From Planomicrobium sp. CPCC 101110 (GTDB lineage: Bacteria > Bacillota > Bacilli > Bacillales_A > Planococcaceae), in contig NZ_VOHD01000003.1 of the NCBI RefSeq assembly GCF_007859395.1, forward strand, positions 851,028 through 915,027: a DNA stretch of 64,000 nucleotides, read 5' to 3'. How positions within the stretch are numbered: position 1 is the first letter of the stretch; every line of letters starts with the position of its first letter. This document shows, one piece after another, positions 7,881-15,731 of the stretch. A model generated the notes under the pieces. That model saw only the letters and a program-made list of their open reading frames with translations, had not been told where the DNA came from and did not search any database. A program made the position numbers and the translations under genes.

Positions 7881-8921
7881 ATGATTATATCAAAGACAGG
7901 GAATTTACTGGAAGATCAAGCAGAAGCTTATGTAAATACCGTCAATACGGTAGGTGTAATGGGGAAAGGAATTGCGTTGCAGTTTAAGCAGGCATTTCCA
8001 GAAGTATTCAAGCAATATGCGAAAGACTCTAAGTTTGGAAACTTAAAGATTGGAAAGATGCACGTTGTACAGGTGGAATCTTTGACAAATCCTCAATATG
8101 TTATCAATTTTCCGACGAAAAAGCATTGGAAAAATCCATCTGAGATGGCCTATATCGAATCTGGTCTCCAGGATTTGGTGAAAGTGGTAAAAGAGTTGAG
8201 CATTCAATCAATTGCAATACCTCCACTTGGTTGCGGAAATGGCGGGCTGGCTTAGGAAGAAGTGCAGCCGAAAATTGAGCAGGCATTCCGAGACGTCCCT
8301 ATAGACGTTCATTTATATGGTCCTGCCGGTTCTCCTCTTGCTAACCAAATAAAAATAGGAACTGCTGAACCGAATCTGACAAAAGGCCGAGCGTTATTAA
8401 TATCCCTCATGGACAGTTATTCTGTTCCTGGATATCGTCTTTCTCATTTGGAAATCCAAAAATTGGCGTATTTTTTGCAGGAAGTGGGAGAACCCATGAA
8501 ATTGCGTTTTGAAAAAAATAAGTATGGACCTTACGCTGAGAACTTAAATCATGTTCTGCAAAGAATCGAAGGTCATTTTATTCGCGGATATGGTGACAGA
8601 AGTAGAGAAGCGGAAATCTATCTTTTAGAGGGAGCGGCTTCCTGGGCTGAAACGATACTTGAAAAAGATCAAGATTCTTTAGAGCGATTAAAAAAAGTAA
8701 AAGAACTCATTCAAGGTTTTGAAACACCTTACGGACTGGAGTTACTGGCAACTGTTCATTGGGTGATGAAAAATAACTCTGAGTCAGCTAGGGATTTAAC
8801 TTTTGTCACAAAAGAAGTCCAAAATTGGAACGAGCGAAAAAAGAAATTATTTTCAACAAAACACATTGAGAAGGTATGGCATTACCTTCAATCATTAAAA
8901 ACGGTATCAATATCGGTATAA
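7881..8921 (+). pseudogene. darG: DarG macro-domain antitoxin, one in-frame TAG
   Basis: DarG removes the ADP-ribose from DNA with its macro domain and also binds DarT through its C-terminus. The 346-codon frame begins at an ATG with a perfect AAGGAGGTG. The macro domain (residues 1-150) shows NTVNTVGVMGKGIALQF and IPPLGCGNGGLA. Codon 125 (8253-8255) is TAG, where the family usually has Trp after GGL(D/A). The remaining 220 codons continue in frame into the usual C-terminal region (LSHLEIQKLAYFLQ). A start at 7872 (GTG) overlaps the SD and is rejected. Translation would yield a truncated macro domain only. Confidence 0.85.
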
Positions 8922-8923
8922 CA

Positions 8924-8957
8924 AGCAGCACTGGGATTTCCAGTGCTGTTTTTTTAT
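8924..8957 (+). terminator. Rho-independent terminator of the darTG operon
   Basis: AGCAGCACTGG, a short loop and CCAGTGCTGTTTTTTT follow directly after the darG stop. Confidence 0.85.
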
Positions 8958-9098
8958 GTGAAATTCTAATTGAATGGAAGCTGCCTACGCTGCTTCATTC
9001 CTCTTTAGTAGATTTTAAAATTTCCTGCCCAAGAATCCTTTCTCTTTTAAAAGTAAACATTCGTTCGTTGTTACATCAAAGCTTCTTAAAAAGATGTA

Positions 9099-9404
9099 TT
9101 GGCTTCTGCAGAAGAAGGCGTGGAAATCATTATAGAAAAGGCTAAAAAGAAAGAGGTTAGTACAATATCCAATTCAATGTTATCGTTATTACAGCCCCAA
9201 ACGGCTGAAGCCGGCTGGTGGAGCAACTTTAACGATTGCCTGTCAAGCCAAGGGATTGCTGGTTGGGCCATAACTTCCCTTTCTGTCATTTGCGGGTTTG
9301 CTTGTATTGGATCCGCAGGGGCAGGATGCGTACCGTGTCTGTTGGGAGCGGGTTTATTGACTGAGGGAGTCATTGCCTACTGCATCGGCATGGCTGGAAT
9401 GTAA
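9099..9404 (+). CDS. Cys/Gly-rich bacteriocin-like precursor (possibly 5' truncated)
   Basis: The frame gives a helical acidic/basic N-terminal part, then PQTAEA followed by GWWSNFNDC and a roughly 63-residue hydrophobic Gly-rich tail. The tail has six Cys (tail positions 9, 27, 31, 39, 42 and 57). This resembles the halocin C8-like and other Cys-rich bacteriocin precursors in which the C-terminal domain is the mature peptide. The start is uncertain: TTG at 9099 has no convincing RBS and the frame is closed by TAA at 9087, so the real N-terminus may be lost. A small two-TM protein follows immediately, as expected for an immunity gene. Confidence 0.55.
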   Translation: MASAEEGVEIIIEKAKKKEVSTISNSMLSLLQPQTAEAGWWSNFNDCLSSQGIAGWAITSLSVICGFACIGSAGAGCVPCLLGAGLLTEGVIAYCIGMAGM

Positions 9405-9431
9405 GAGCGTTAAAAAGGAGGTATCGAAGCA

Positions 9432-9602
9432 TTGAAAAATCTATTATCAATTATTCTTATCCTGCTGGGTGTCTTGCTGGCCTTAAGCTTATTGGAGATT
9501 ATTAATATCCCGCTATCAATTGTGTACGTTGCGATTTTCGTAGTAGCTATCGTGCTTTTGATGTTGATGTTTTTCCGGGATGGAAAAACTAAGAACACGT
9601 AA
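9432..9602 (+). CDS. Small two-TM protein, candidate bacteriocin immunity protein
   Basis: The 56-codon frame starts with TTG, nine bases after a perfect AAGGAGGT. It encodes two hydrophobic helices (about residues 3-22 and 27-48, the latter VYVAIFVVAIVLLMLMFF) and a charged tail RDGKTKNT. It starts 27 bp after the bacteriocin-like ORF and is followed at once by a terminator, so the two form a cassette. Small two-helix membrane proteins commonly give immunity to their own bacteriocin; that role is inferred from position and topology alone. Confidence 0.6.
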   Translation: MKNLLSIILILLGVLLALSLLEIINIPLSIVYVAIFVVAIVLLMLMFFRDGKTKNT

Positions 9603-9608
9603 TTATAA

Positions 9609-9657
9609 AGGGTTGTTCAAAAGATTATTTCAACGATCTTTTGAACAGCTCTTTTTT
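9609..9657 (+). terminator. Rho-independent terminator
   Basis: GTTCAAAAGAT and ATCTTTTGAAC form the stem, followed by AGCTCTTTTTT. It closes the bacteriocin/immunity cassette. Confidence 0.85.
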
Positions 9658-9865
9658 GTTAACAGTAAAAGTTTAGCGGGAATACTAAATAGCAATCATT
9701 TGGCCGTAAAGGGATGAAATGGAACTCTCGAATGATAGCAAAAGTAAAAGACAGAAGTCCAGTAGAGATAATATGATAATTATCTGAAAATTTAAAAAAT
9801 AACTATTTTAATTCCTTAAAATGTAATAAAATTAAACTTATTCTATTACATTTGGAGGGGACAAA

Positions 9866-11038
9866 ATGGATCAACGTTTTCAAGAATTGGATTCCTTGCG
9901 GGGAATTGCGGCTCTTATTGTAGTATTCCATCATTTTTTATTTATACTTCCTGCTTTCAAAGATGATGCATCGCCTGAAAATCTCTGGATCGATCTCTTC
10001 ACCCATACACCACTGCATATTTTGTGGGCCGGACATGAAGCGGTCATTTTCTTTTTTATCTTGAGCGGTTTTGTGTTGTCCCTGCCGTTCTTTAAAGAGG
10101 GAAGGGAATTTAACTATACGGACTATGTGGTCAAAAGATTTTTCCGCATCTACATTCCCTATATCGTCTCGATTTTTATAGCAATCTTGTTAAGGTTGAT
10201 TGTCGAGGAGAGGGGAATCTCGGGTTTAAGCAGCGGATTCAACGAGTTGTGGGAAAATGCGATTGATGCTGGAATCATTCTTAGCCATATCCTTTTCTTA
10301 GGCGAATATACGACTCGGACATTCAACTCGCCAATCTGGTCGTTGATCCACGAAATGCGCATTTCGTTGATTTTCCCTTTTGTCGTAATGTTCATGAATA
10401 AGAACAAGTTATGGAAAACTGTCGGGGCAGCGGCTGCTTGTTCTCTGGTTGCTATAGTCTTGATCAAACTTACGGGAGCTTCAAGCAAGAGTATTCTCTA
10501 TTCCTTTCATTATTTGCTGGTATTTGTTGTTGGAGCCCTATTGGCAAAATATCGTTTTCTATTGCTCGAACTTGTCGACAAATTCAAGGTTAAAAATTAT
10601 GCGCTGTTCATAGGCGGAATCCTGTTACTGACATACCCTTGGTGGTTCTTCAGGGATTTTCGGATCATCCATGTTCTGGATGATTGGGTGATCATTTTAG
10701 GAGCGTCTTGCATCATCCTCTTGGCTTTTACATCTAAAGCATTTTCGCGTTTTTTGAATTTGAAAACCAATTTGTTTTTGGGTAAGATTTCTTACAGTTT
10801 ATATTTATATCATATGCTGGTTTTATTGCCGATGGTTTTCTTGTTCTATGGAAAAATCCATATAGTAGGCATCTTCTCGATTTCCTTGCTTTTGTCGATC
10901 ATCGTTGCAGCGATTGCTTACTATTGGGTTGAAGAACCTTCCATCAGCTGGGGGAAAGTTGCCATAAGGAAATTAAGGGAACGCAAATTGGAAATAAGGC
11001 AAGTTTCGAAGCCAGGGTTGGATGAGACTGCTGATTAA
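9866..11038 (+). CDS. Acyltransferase 3 family membrane protein (OafA/YrhL type)
   Basis: The 390-residue polytopic membrane protein has about ten hydrophobic helices. It opens with the family signature LDSLRGIAAL followed by FHHF, giving the Arg and His needed for acyl transfer. Members O-acetylate or O-succinylate surface polysaccharides, lipids or peptidoglycan, and the acceptor is unknown here. The ATG has GGAGGGGAC upstream. The C-terminal 30 residues are basic and cytoplasmic. It is monocistronic and convergent with the HEPN gene, sharing a terminator. Confidence 0.85.
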   Translation: MDQRFQELDSLRGIAALIVVFHHFLFILPAFKDDASPENLWIDLFTHTPLHILWAGHEAVIFFFILSGFVLSLPFFKEGREFNYTDYVVKRFFRIYIPYIVSIFIAILLRLIVEERGISGLSSGFNELWENAIDAGIILSHILFLGEYTTRTFNSPIWSLIHEMRISLIFPFVVMFMNKNKLWKTVGAAAACSLVAIVLIKLTGASSKSILYSFHYLLVFVVGALLAKYRFLLLELVDKFKVKNYALFIGGILLLTYPWWFFRDFRIIHVLDDWVIILGASCIILLAFTSKAFSRFLNLKTNLFLGKISYSLYLYHMLVLLPMVFLFYGKIHIVGIFSISLLLSIIVAAIAYYWVEEPSISWGKVAIRKLRERKLEIRQVSKPGLDETAD

Positions 11039-11156
11039 GGATTTCACTTGCAATGCAATATCGGCGGGTATGAATATGGAATGATTACCGCAAATGAACG
11101 GTCCATAGGAAAATGGAGGTGCTGCAGAAAGCCGCACCACCAAACCCGGGGCAATG

Positions 11157-11200
11157 AAAAAGAGCGCGGACAGCTGGCAGGCTGTCCACGCTCTTTTTTG
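11157..11200. terminator. Bidirectional terminator
   Basis: AAAAGAGCG-GGACAGC pairs with GGCTGTCC-CGCTCTTTTTT. A and T runs on both sides serve the convergent acyltransferase and HEPN genes. Confidence 0.85.
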
Positions 11201-11208
11201 TTTCAACC

Positions 11209-12582
11209 TTATTTCTTCTCCAACCCGAGCGCAAAGCCCAGGTACATCAATGCATTCCTGGCCTTAGAGGCCATCGACATTGCCAGACGCTCAAGCTCAA
11301 GCCGCGTCATCTGATGCTTTCGGAGCTCGGCTTCTTTCGCCACTTCTTCCGGCGAGTCGATGACCTGCACAAAGCTTCGCTCCATCTGGTGGCGCAAGCC
11401 AAGCGCGCGGAGCATCGGGAGACTTTGCTGCTCGGACCGTTCATAGCCGAACACTTCCTTCGAATGCCAATAGAGCGCTTTTAAAGCGGCATTTTTTGAG
11501 TCCTGGATAAAGGGCTTGAGCGGCTTTTTCGGATGTTCTTCCTCGAACCAGATGCGCTGCATGCCGACGCGCTGCTCCGGCACTTCGAGCTGGTAATAGT
11601 GGTTCAGGAAAGACGCTATCTTATCGAACAGTGAAAACGCCTGGCGGAAAACGCTCTTCAGCCGCTCGCTGCGGTTCGGATCCTTTGGGTCCTGTTCGAG
11701 CGCCTCGAACAGCGTCCAGCGGAGCGCCGTGAATTCCGAGACGAGTGCGTCCATATAGCTGGAAAGGAAAGCGCCGTGAATTTTGTCCTCGCCCTTATGG
11801 CGGTAACTGAGCGTATCAAGCTTCATCATATTATCTGCATCAAACTCGTTCGCGCCATTCAAGAGAAGCCGGTGTTCCGCGCACCAATCGCGGTATTCCT
11901 TCTCGCGGCCTTCAAAGAAGTTCGGTTTATAGCCCGAGGTCACATCGACCGGGCCAAGTTTATCCAGCATATTTTCCGCAAGTTTCAACCGCTCCGCGTA
12001 GAGTGCGCGTCCGCTTTCATCATGGATTGCCTCGAGCGACTGCCGCAGGAAATCACGCGCTGCATGAAGCGCCTCTGCTTTTTCAATCGTGTCTTGCAGT
12101 AAAGTGGAATAAAACAACAGGCCCCATCCCCGTTCGCCGTCTTTTTTGGCGAACGAAGGATCATCGGCCGCCTCGACCATGGCCTCCGCCACTTGGATCC
12201 CCTCAATCGCACGTCCGACGTAAATCAGCGTCTCCGCATAGTTCAGGCAGATTTGATTCCATACGGGCGCCGGCACTTTGCCGCGGAACTGGAAGTGGAG
12301 GCTCTCGAACAAAAACAGCTGGCGCTGCTTCATCGGGCTGTTCCAGTCTTTCTGCAGCTGGTGCCGGATGCCGAGCTGGCTACATTCCAGAAGCACCGGG
12401 AAGGGATATGCCGCCTGGCCTTCAAGCCGTTTTTTCAAATGGGTGATCAAGTCTCCCAGTTTTTCCGGTTCCTGCTTCGTCTTCTGGAACTCCTGCAGCA
12501 GCAGCTGTGCTGCCTGATAGATTTCTTTTATTTCAAACTGTCCATAGTCCTCTGAAAGGATGATGTCGTTTATTGTCGCCAT
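11209..12582 (-). CDS. LA2681-type HEPN domain protein, catalytic His replaced
   Basis: The 457-residue protein has a TPR-like helical N-terminal half (LNYAETLIYVGRAIEGIQVAEAM). The LA2681-family signature lies in the middle: YRDWCAEHRLLLN, then VFRQAFSLFDKIASFLNHY. A C-terminal helix carries SKARNALMY. HEPN ribonucleases use R-X4-6-H; here Arg442 is followed four residues later by Tyr447 rather than His, so it may be a non-catalytic or sensing version. HEPN proteins serve in toxin-antitoxin and phage-defence systems. The ATG at 12582 is preceded by GGAGGGTTCCC (read on the minus strand). A truncated second copy of its 5' end lies at 14608-14665. Confidence 0.7.
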   Translation of the reverse strand: MATINDIILSEDYGQFEIKEIYQAAQLLLQEFQKTKQEPEKLGDLITHLKKRLEGQAAYPFPVLLECSQLGIRHQLQKDWNSPMKQRQLFLFESLHFQFRGKVPAPVWNQICLNYAETLIYVGRAIEGIQVAEAMVEAADDPSFAKKDGERGWGLLFYSTLLQDTIEKAEALHAARDFLRQSLEAIHDESGRALYAERLKLAENMLDKLGPVDVTSGYKPNFFEGREKEYRDWCAEHRLLLNGANEFDADNMMKLDTLSYRHKGEDKIHGAFLSSYMDALVSEFTALRWTLFEALEQDPKDPNRSERLKSVFRQAFSLFDKIASFLNHYYQLEVPEQRVGMQRIWFEEEHPKKPLKPFIQDSKNAALKALYWHSKEVFGYERSEQQSLPMLRALGLRHQMERSFVQVIDSPEEVAKEAELRKHQMTRLELERLAMSMASKARNALMYLGFALGLEKK

Positions 12583-13076
12583 GGGAACCCTCCTTGGAAT
12601 ATGCTGATGAGTTTTGGTTGTCTTTAACTATTTTCTAGAGAGCAACCAAGCTTCTGTATGTCTATTGTAAAGGAAAGGAACAGGTACAAGTAAAGCGATA
12701 GGGTGAAGATAAAAGAAAAAACTATATTGTGGTTTTTCTTAGGAGAAATCTATTCGATACTATTTCAGGTGGAAAACGATCACATGAAGCATGCGGAAGA
12801 TGCAAAATATACAAAAGGGGAGTTAACTGGCAGGAAATACATGTAGAAAGTTTAGAAAGTCACGAAAAGAACTCGGAAGTTCATGTAAAACGCTGTTAGT
12901 TCATGATGAAATGCCAGAACTTCATGAAGAAAATATTAGTAGCAAAGCATTGCAGCAAATTAAAGCGGCATTTCCACTTCAATTGATCCGAAAAAGGTCA
13001 ATTGGAAGCGAACTCGGTTATTTCTGGTAATTAAGGGTGAAATTTAATAATAGATTCTAAAAATGAGAAATTACCA

Positions 13077-13125
13077 ATGACGAGAAAAGGCACATCGGGT
13101 TGATTACCAAATCGAACGTAGGCGC
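13077..13125 (+). pseudogene. Decayed copy of the small acidic protein gene
   Basis: ATG ACG AGA AAA GGC ACA matches the start of the gene at 14933. The fifth to eighth codons are near identical, then TGA appears at 13101-13103 where the intact copy has CGA. The upstream 80 bp also match. Only about 50 bp of coding similarity remain. Confidence 0.6.
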
Positions 13126-13126
13126 C

Positions 13127-13164
13127 ATTGTCTGGAATACGTGCGTATTCACTCAATTATAGGA
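13127..13164 (+). pseudogene. Scrap of a third FemAB/GNAT-like gene
   Basis: ATTGTCTGG-AATACGTGCGT aligns with 6317-6337 with a one-base deletion, and continues as codons for R-I-H-S-I-I-G against R-F-H-P-V-I-G. The stretch is short (38 bp), so recombination scrap is the likeliest reading. Confidence 0.4.
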
Positions 13165-13521
13165 ATTAAAAGAGGCGCTTGTGGAATAAATCTTACACTT
13201 AATTAAAAAACATAGTAAATAGTGGTTATTATAATTTTATAAACATTTATTTAATGGAAAAAAAATGATAATATATTACCGAGACTATGTAACTACTTAA
13301 TGGAAGGTTGAAAACATGATATTTTAAGAGAAATAAATAACTCAAATGCTGCATTCACTGAAAAATAGTAGCTATGAATATAGAAGTTATATTCTATAGA
13401 TACGTATAGATGAAACTTCTCATGACTAATAGGCTTTTCTAATATGTAGATTTATAACATCTAAAGTTGATTAAAATTTAACAAAAATTAGATTGAAATA
13501 GAGAAGAGTTGGAGGTTATTT

Positions 13522-14223
13522 ATGGGCTTTTGTACACAATGCGGAAATTCAATCGAAGCCACTTCTCGTTTTTGTGGGAAATGTGGCTCAGAAATAAAGA
13601 GACAAGAACCAAATCAATCACTTCAAGCTGAAAACAAGCAGTCAACTAATAGCAGTGGCAGCCGTTTACAAGATCCAATGCATGGCCAAAATACGCCAAA
13701 AAGAAAATATGACAAAAAAGCAATCGGCATTATCCTTGCTATATCAATATGCCTCATAATTTATCTAGGTTCTCCCAAGAAATTGACGGAGCAGGAATAC
13801 CAAGATTTGGCTATTGAGATACTAGTTAAAGACAAGCTTGCTATGGATAATTTTTCAGATGCAATCGATTACTCAGGTATATATATGGGGTTAGAACCAG
13901 AATGGTCAGAGGAGTATAAGCAATTAATAGAACCTGCTAAAAATCTTGAGAAAGATTTCGAGGATCTCAGTGACAGGTTGGAAAAGGTAAAACCTCCGGA
14001 ATACTTTGTGTATGAACATGAAAATCTGTTAAAAGTGTTAAATGCGCATAAAAATATGGCTTCTAATATTGGCTCTTATCTAATAGCAGGTGACGAGGAA
14101 TATATGGAGTTATTCGAAGAATATGAAAACACAGCAGACGAATATTTAGATGAGTCGATCTTTGCAAATGAGAAATACGAGGAACAAGTGATGGAAACGT
14201 ATAGAAAGATGACGATTGATTGA
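13522..14223 (+). CDS. Zinc-ribbon, single-TM protein
   Basis: The 233-residue protein begins with a four-Cys zinc ribbon (Cys4, Cys7, Cys18 and Cys21 in CTQCG and CGKCG), then a 50-residue polar linker. One TM helix (about 72-86, IGIILAISICLIIYLG) leads to an acidic helical extracytoplasmic domain (residues 90-233). This cytosolic ribbon / TM / outside domain layout is shared with the TcaA-like proteins at 21.7, 25.8 and 35.0 kb, but the outside domain differs. The start has TTGGAGG eight bases upstream. Function is unknown; envelope sensing is a guess. Confidence 0.7.
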   Translation: MGFCTQCGNSIEATSRFCGKCGSEIKRQEPNQSLQAENKQSTNSSGSRLQDPMHGQNTPKRKYDKKAIGIILAISICLIIYLGSPKKLTEQEYQDLAIEILVKDKLAMDNFSDAIDYSGIYMGLEPEWSEEYKQLIEPAKNLEKDFEDLSDRLEKVKPPEYFVYEHENLLKVLNAHKNMASNIGSYLIAGDEEYMELFEEYENTADEYLDESIFANEKYEEQVMETYRKMTID

Positions 14224-14465
14224 AAATGAAGCTAGACTCGAAAGATTGTATCAAGGTATTAGGCTAGATGGAACTAGAATTTAAAACCAATGTGCGTATT
14301 GGGTGAATTCGTTGGAAATCGTAAGCTTGTTTGTTGAAAAAAGTGCATGCGTCGAATCATGAGAAAGATAAAGGGGAAAAGTAATTAGAAATTGCTTGTA
14401 TATGCAGTAAAGTAAATAGTCAAAGCAAAGAACGGCAGTATAACCCCTTGAAGTTGAAGTTTTCT

Positions 14466-14580
14466 TTATACGGCTGATTGGCTGGCATGAACCCGGTAAG
14501 TTACTGGCTCATGCCAGCCGATTTTTGTTCAATGCGCTCGTGGCTGTAGTAGAGGATGTACTATTCAGGCCGCCATTTAA
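14466..14580 (-). mobile_element. IS3-family transposase (OrfB) C-terminal remnant
   Basis: Read on the minus strand, the DNA gives YILYYSHERIEQKSAGMS and then, after a one-base deletion, PVTYRVHASQSAV and a TAA. This is the typical end of IS3-family OrfB (NHERIQ.KL.GMSPV.YR). The upstream part runs directly into the HEPN scrap, so the element appears to have inserted into that gene and then been almost wholly deleted. Confidence 0.65.
14480..14526 (+). terminator. Rho-independent terminator-like hairpin
   Basis: GGCTGGCATGA and TCATGCCAGCC form an 11-bp stem, followed by GATTTTTG. It lies inside the IS3 remnant and may now terminate the zinc-ribbon gene. Confidence 0.6.
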
Positions 14581-14607
14581 TGTGGCATCCAAAGTGTAGA
14601 TAGGTGT

Positions 14608-14665
14608 CCTTTATTTCAAATTGCCCATAATCCTCCGATTGAATGAGGTCATCGATTGGCGCCAT
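14608..14665 (-). pseudogene. Truncated 5' end of a second LA2681-type HEPN gene
   Basis: The minus-strand frame from ATG at 14665 reads MAPIDDLIQSEDYGQFEIK, against MATINDIILSEDYGQFEIK in the intact gene at 12582. Similarity stops there, where IS3 sequence begins. About 95 bp upstream of the ATG also match the intact gene's leader. Confidence 0.75.
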
Positions 14666-14932
14666 GGGAATACCCTTGGAATAACTGGTGAGGATTGATT
14701 GTTCTTAAGCGATTGCTATTAAGCAACCAAACTTCTGTAGGTCTATTGTAAAGGGAAAAAGGGGGAGGTTCACTCTTATGAATTGCTCTTCTGAAATGTG
14801 CGAAATTTTAGGAAGGGGGCGGCTAGTAAATAAGTAAATTCCTTCTGCGTTTTTAGAGTTGCAGTTAATGCGGTTATTTCTGGTTAATGCGGGTAAACTC
14901 TAGTAATAGAATTTAACTAGGAGGGATTTCGA

Positions 14933-15136
14933 ATGACGAGAAAAGGCACAGCGGGTCGAATGCCCCAATCAAATGTAGGCGCTAATGAATCTTTGACCGA
15001 CAAAGCCACGATGAAGATAAAAGAAGTGTTCGACGGCGAAAACGAAGCGACAAACTACGATGACATTGATCATGATGCAGGTGCAATCGAGTACAGCAAA
15101 CGGAAACAGGCAGAGGAGGATCGAGAGAAAGAATAA
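14933..15136 (+). CDS. Small acidic hydrophilic protein, 67 aa
   Basis: The ATG is preceded by TAGGAGGGATTTCGA, an excellent ribosome binding site. The product is soluble, has no cysteine, and is rich in Asp, Glu and Lys (for example TNYDDIDHD), with a charged C-terminal tail. I do not recognise the family. A decayed copy with a TGA at codon 9 lies at 13077-13125, and in both places a HEPN gene start lies upstream in the opposite orientation, so the two genes were duplicated together. Confidence 0.65.
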   Translation: MTRKGTAGRMPQSNVGANESLTDKATMKIKEVFDGENEATNYDDIDHDAGAIEYSKRKQAEEDREKE

Positions 15137-15731
15137 TGTGGAATTGCATTTCTGTGTTAAGAACTATTTAGTTTAGTTACTACATGCGGCGCGCTTAGCA
15201 ATAGATTCAAATGTCCTAGTACGTCGCTGGAGAAATGGCTTGGCCGAAGGTATGTGTATCACAACAAAGTAATCATCGTAAAGGCAAGGCCGAGCGAAAT
15301 TTGATCTGTTCAACGAAGACGTTTCATATAAAGCCTTTAATGTTTTCTTGAAAAAGCAAGCAAATCTTCTGAGAAACTGTAATACTAAGCTTGAAAAAAA
15401 TTGTAGATGCAGTTAGCGGAAAAAGATTTACAGTCCAAACACAACGATCGCTTCAATCAGATTATAGAAGAGTGTCGCATCCTTGCGTTATGAAAAAACT
15501 TAATGCCTACAATTGCAGGCAATATAAATCCTAGTCTAGAAAAGCTTGGTAGCTTTCGGGTTGGGATTTTTTTATGGTTTGCGGAAGTACGGATAGCAAC
15601 GCGAAAATGCATACAGAGCACTGAGAAAGTCAGGAAAAGAAAGAAAAAAGATGAAAATGTATTCGCTGTTAGGTAACTCGTCATGATAAAATAGTATTAG
15701 TATTGTTAAGAAAAAGGGGTGCAAAAGTGCA
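15137..15731. other. Intergenic region, mostly unrecognised
   Basis: Short open stretches on the plus strand (for example near 15290-15350 and 15435-15480) read like gene scraps but lack starts and family motifs. Bases 15618-15690 resemble the degenerate repeats at 2461 and 12845. An A-rich Shine-Dalgarno sequence at 15712-15722 leads into the next gene. Confidence 0.35.

Larger units (their letters stand above)
12583..13521. other. Intergenic region with duplicated promoter, repeats and gene scraps
   Basis: Bases 12583-12690 (HEPN promoter side) are repeated, diverged, at 14666-14760. Bases 12845-12935 carry degenerate repeats of an AGTTCATGAWGAAA-like phrase. Bases 12990-13125 are a decayed copy of 14850-14985, including the start of the small acidic protein. 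Bases 13127-13164 match a FemAB-like gene. About 350 bp follow with nothing recognisable before the zinc-ribbon gene. Confidence 0.5.
14224..14932. other. Region of IS3 and HEPN gene scraps
   Basis: After the zinc-ribbon gene the DNA holds a hairpin terminator (14480-14526), an IS3 transposase C-terminal scrap (14466-14580) and a HEPN gene 5' scrap with its promoter region (14608-14760). The leader of the small acidic protein gene follows. Confidence 0.5.

Noticed and set aside
8876..9145. 89-codon plus-strand frame across the end of darG
   Set aside because: It overlaps darG, its terminator and the bacteriocin-like ORF in other frames and has no RBS.
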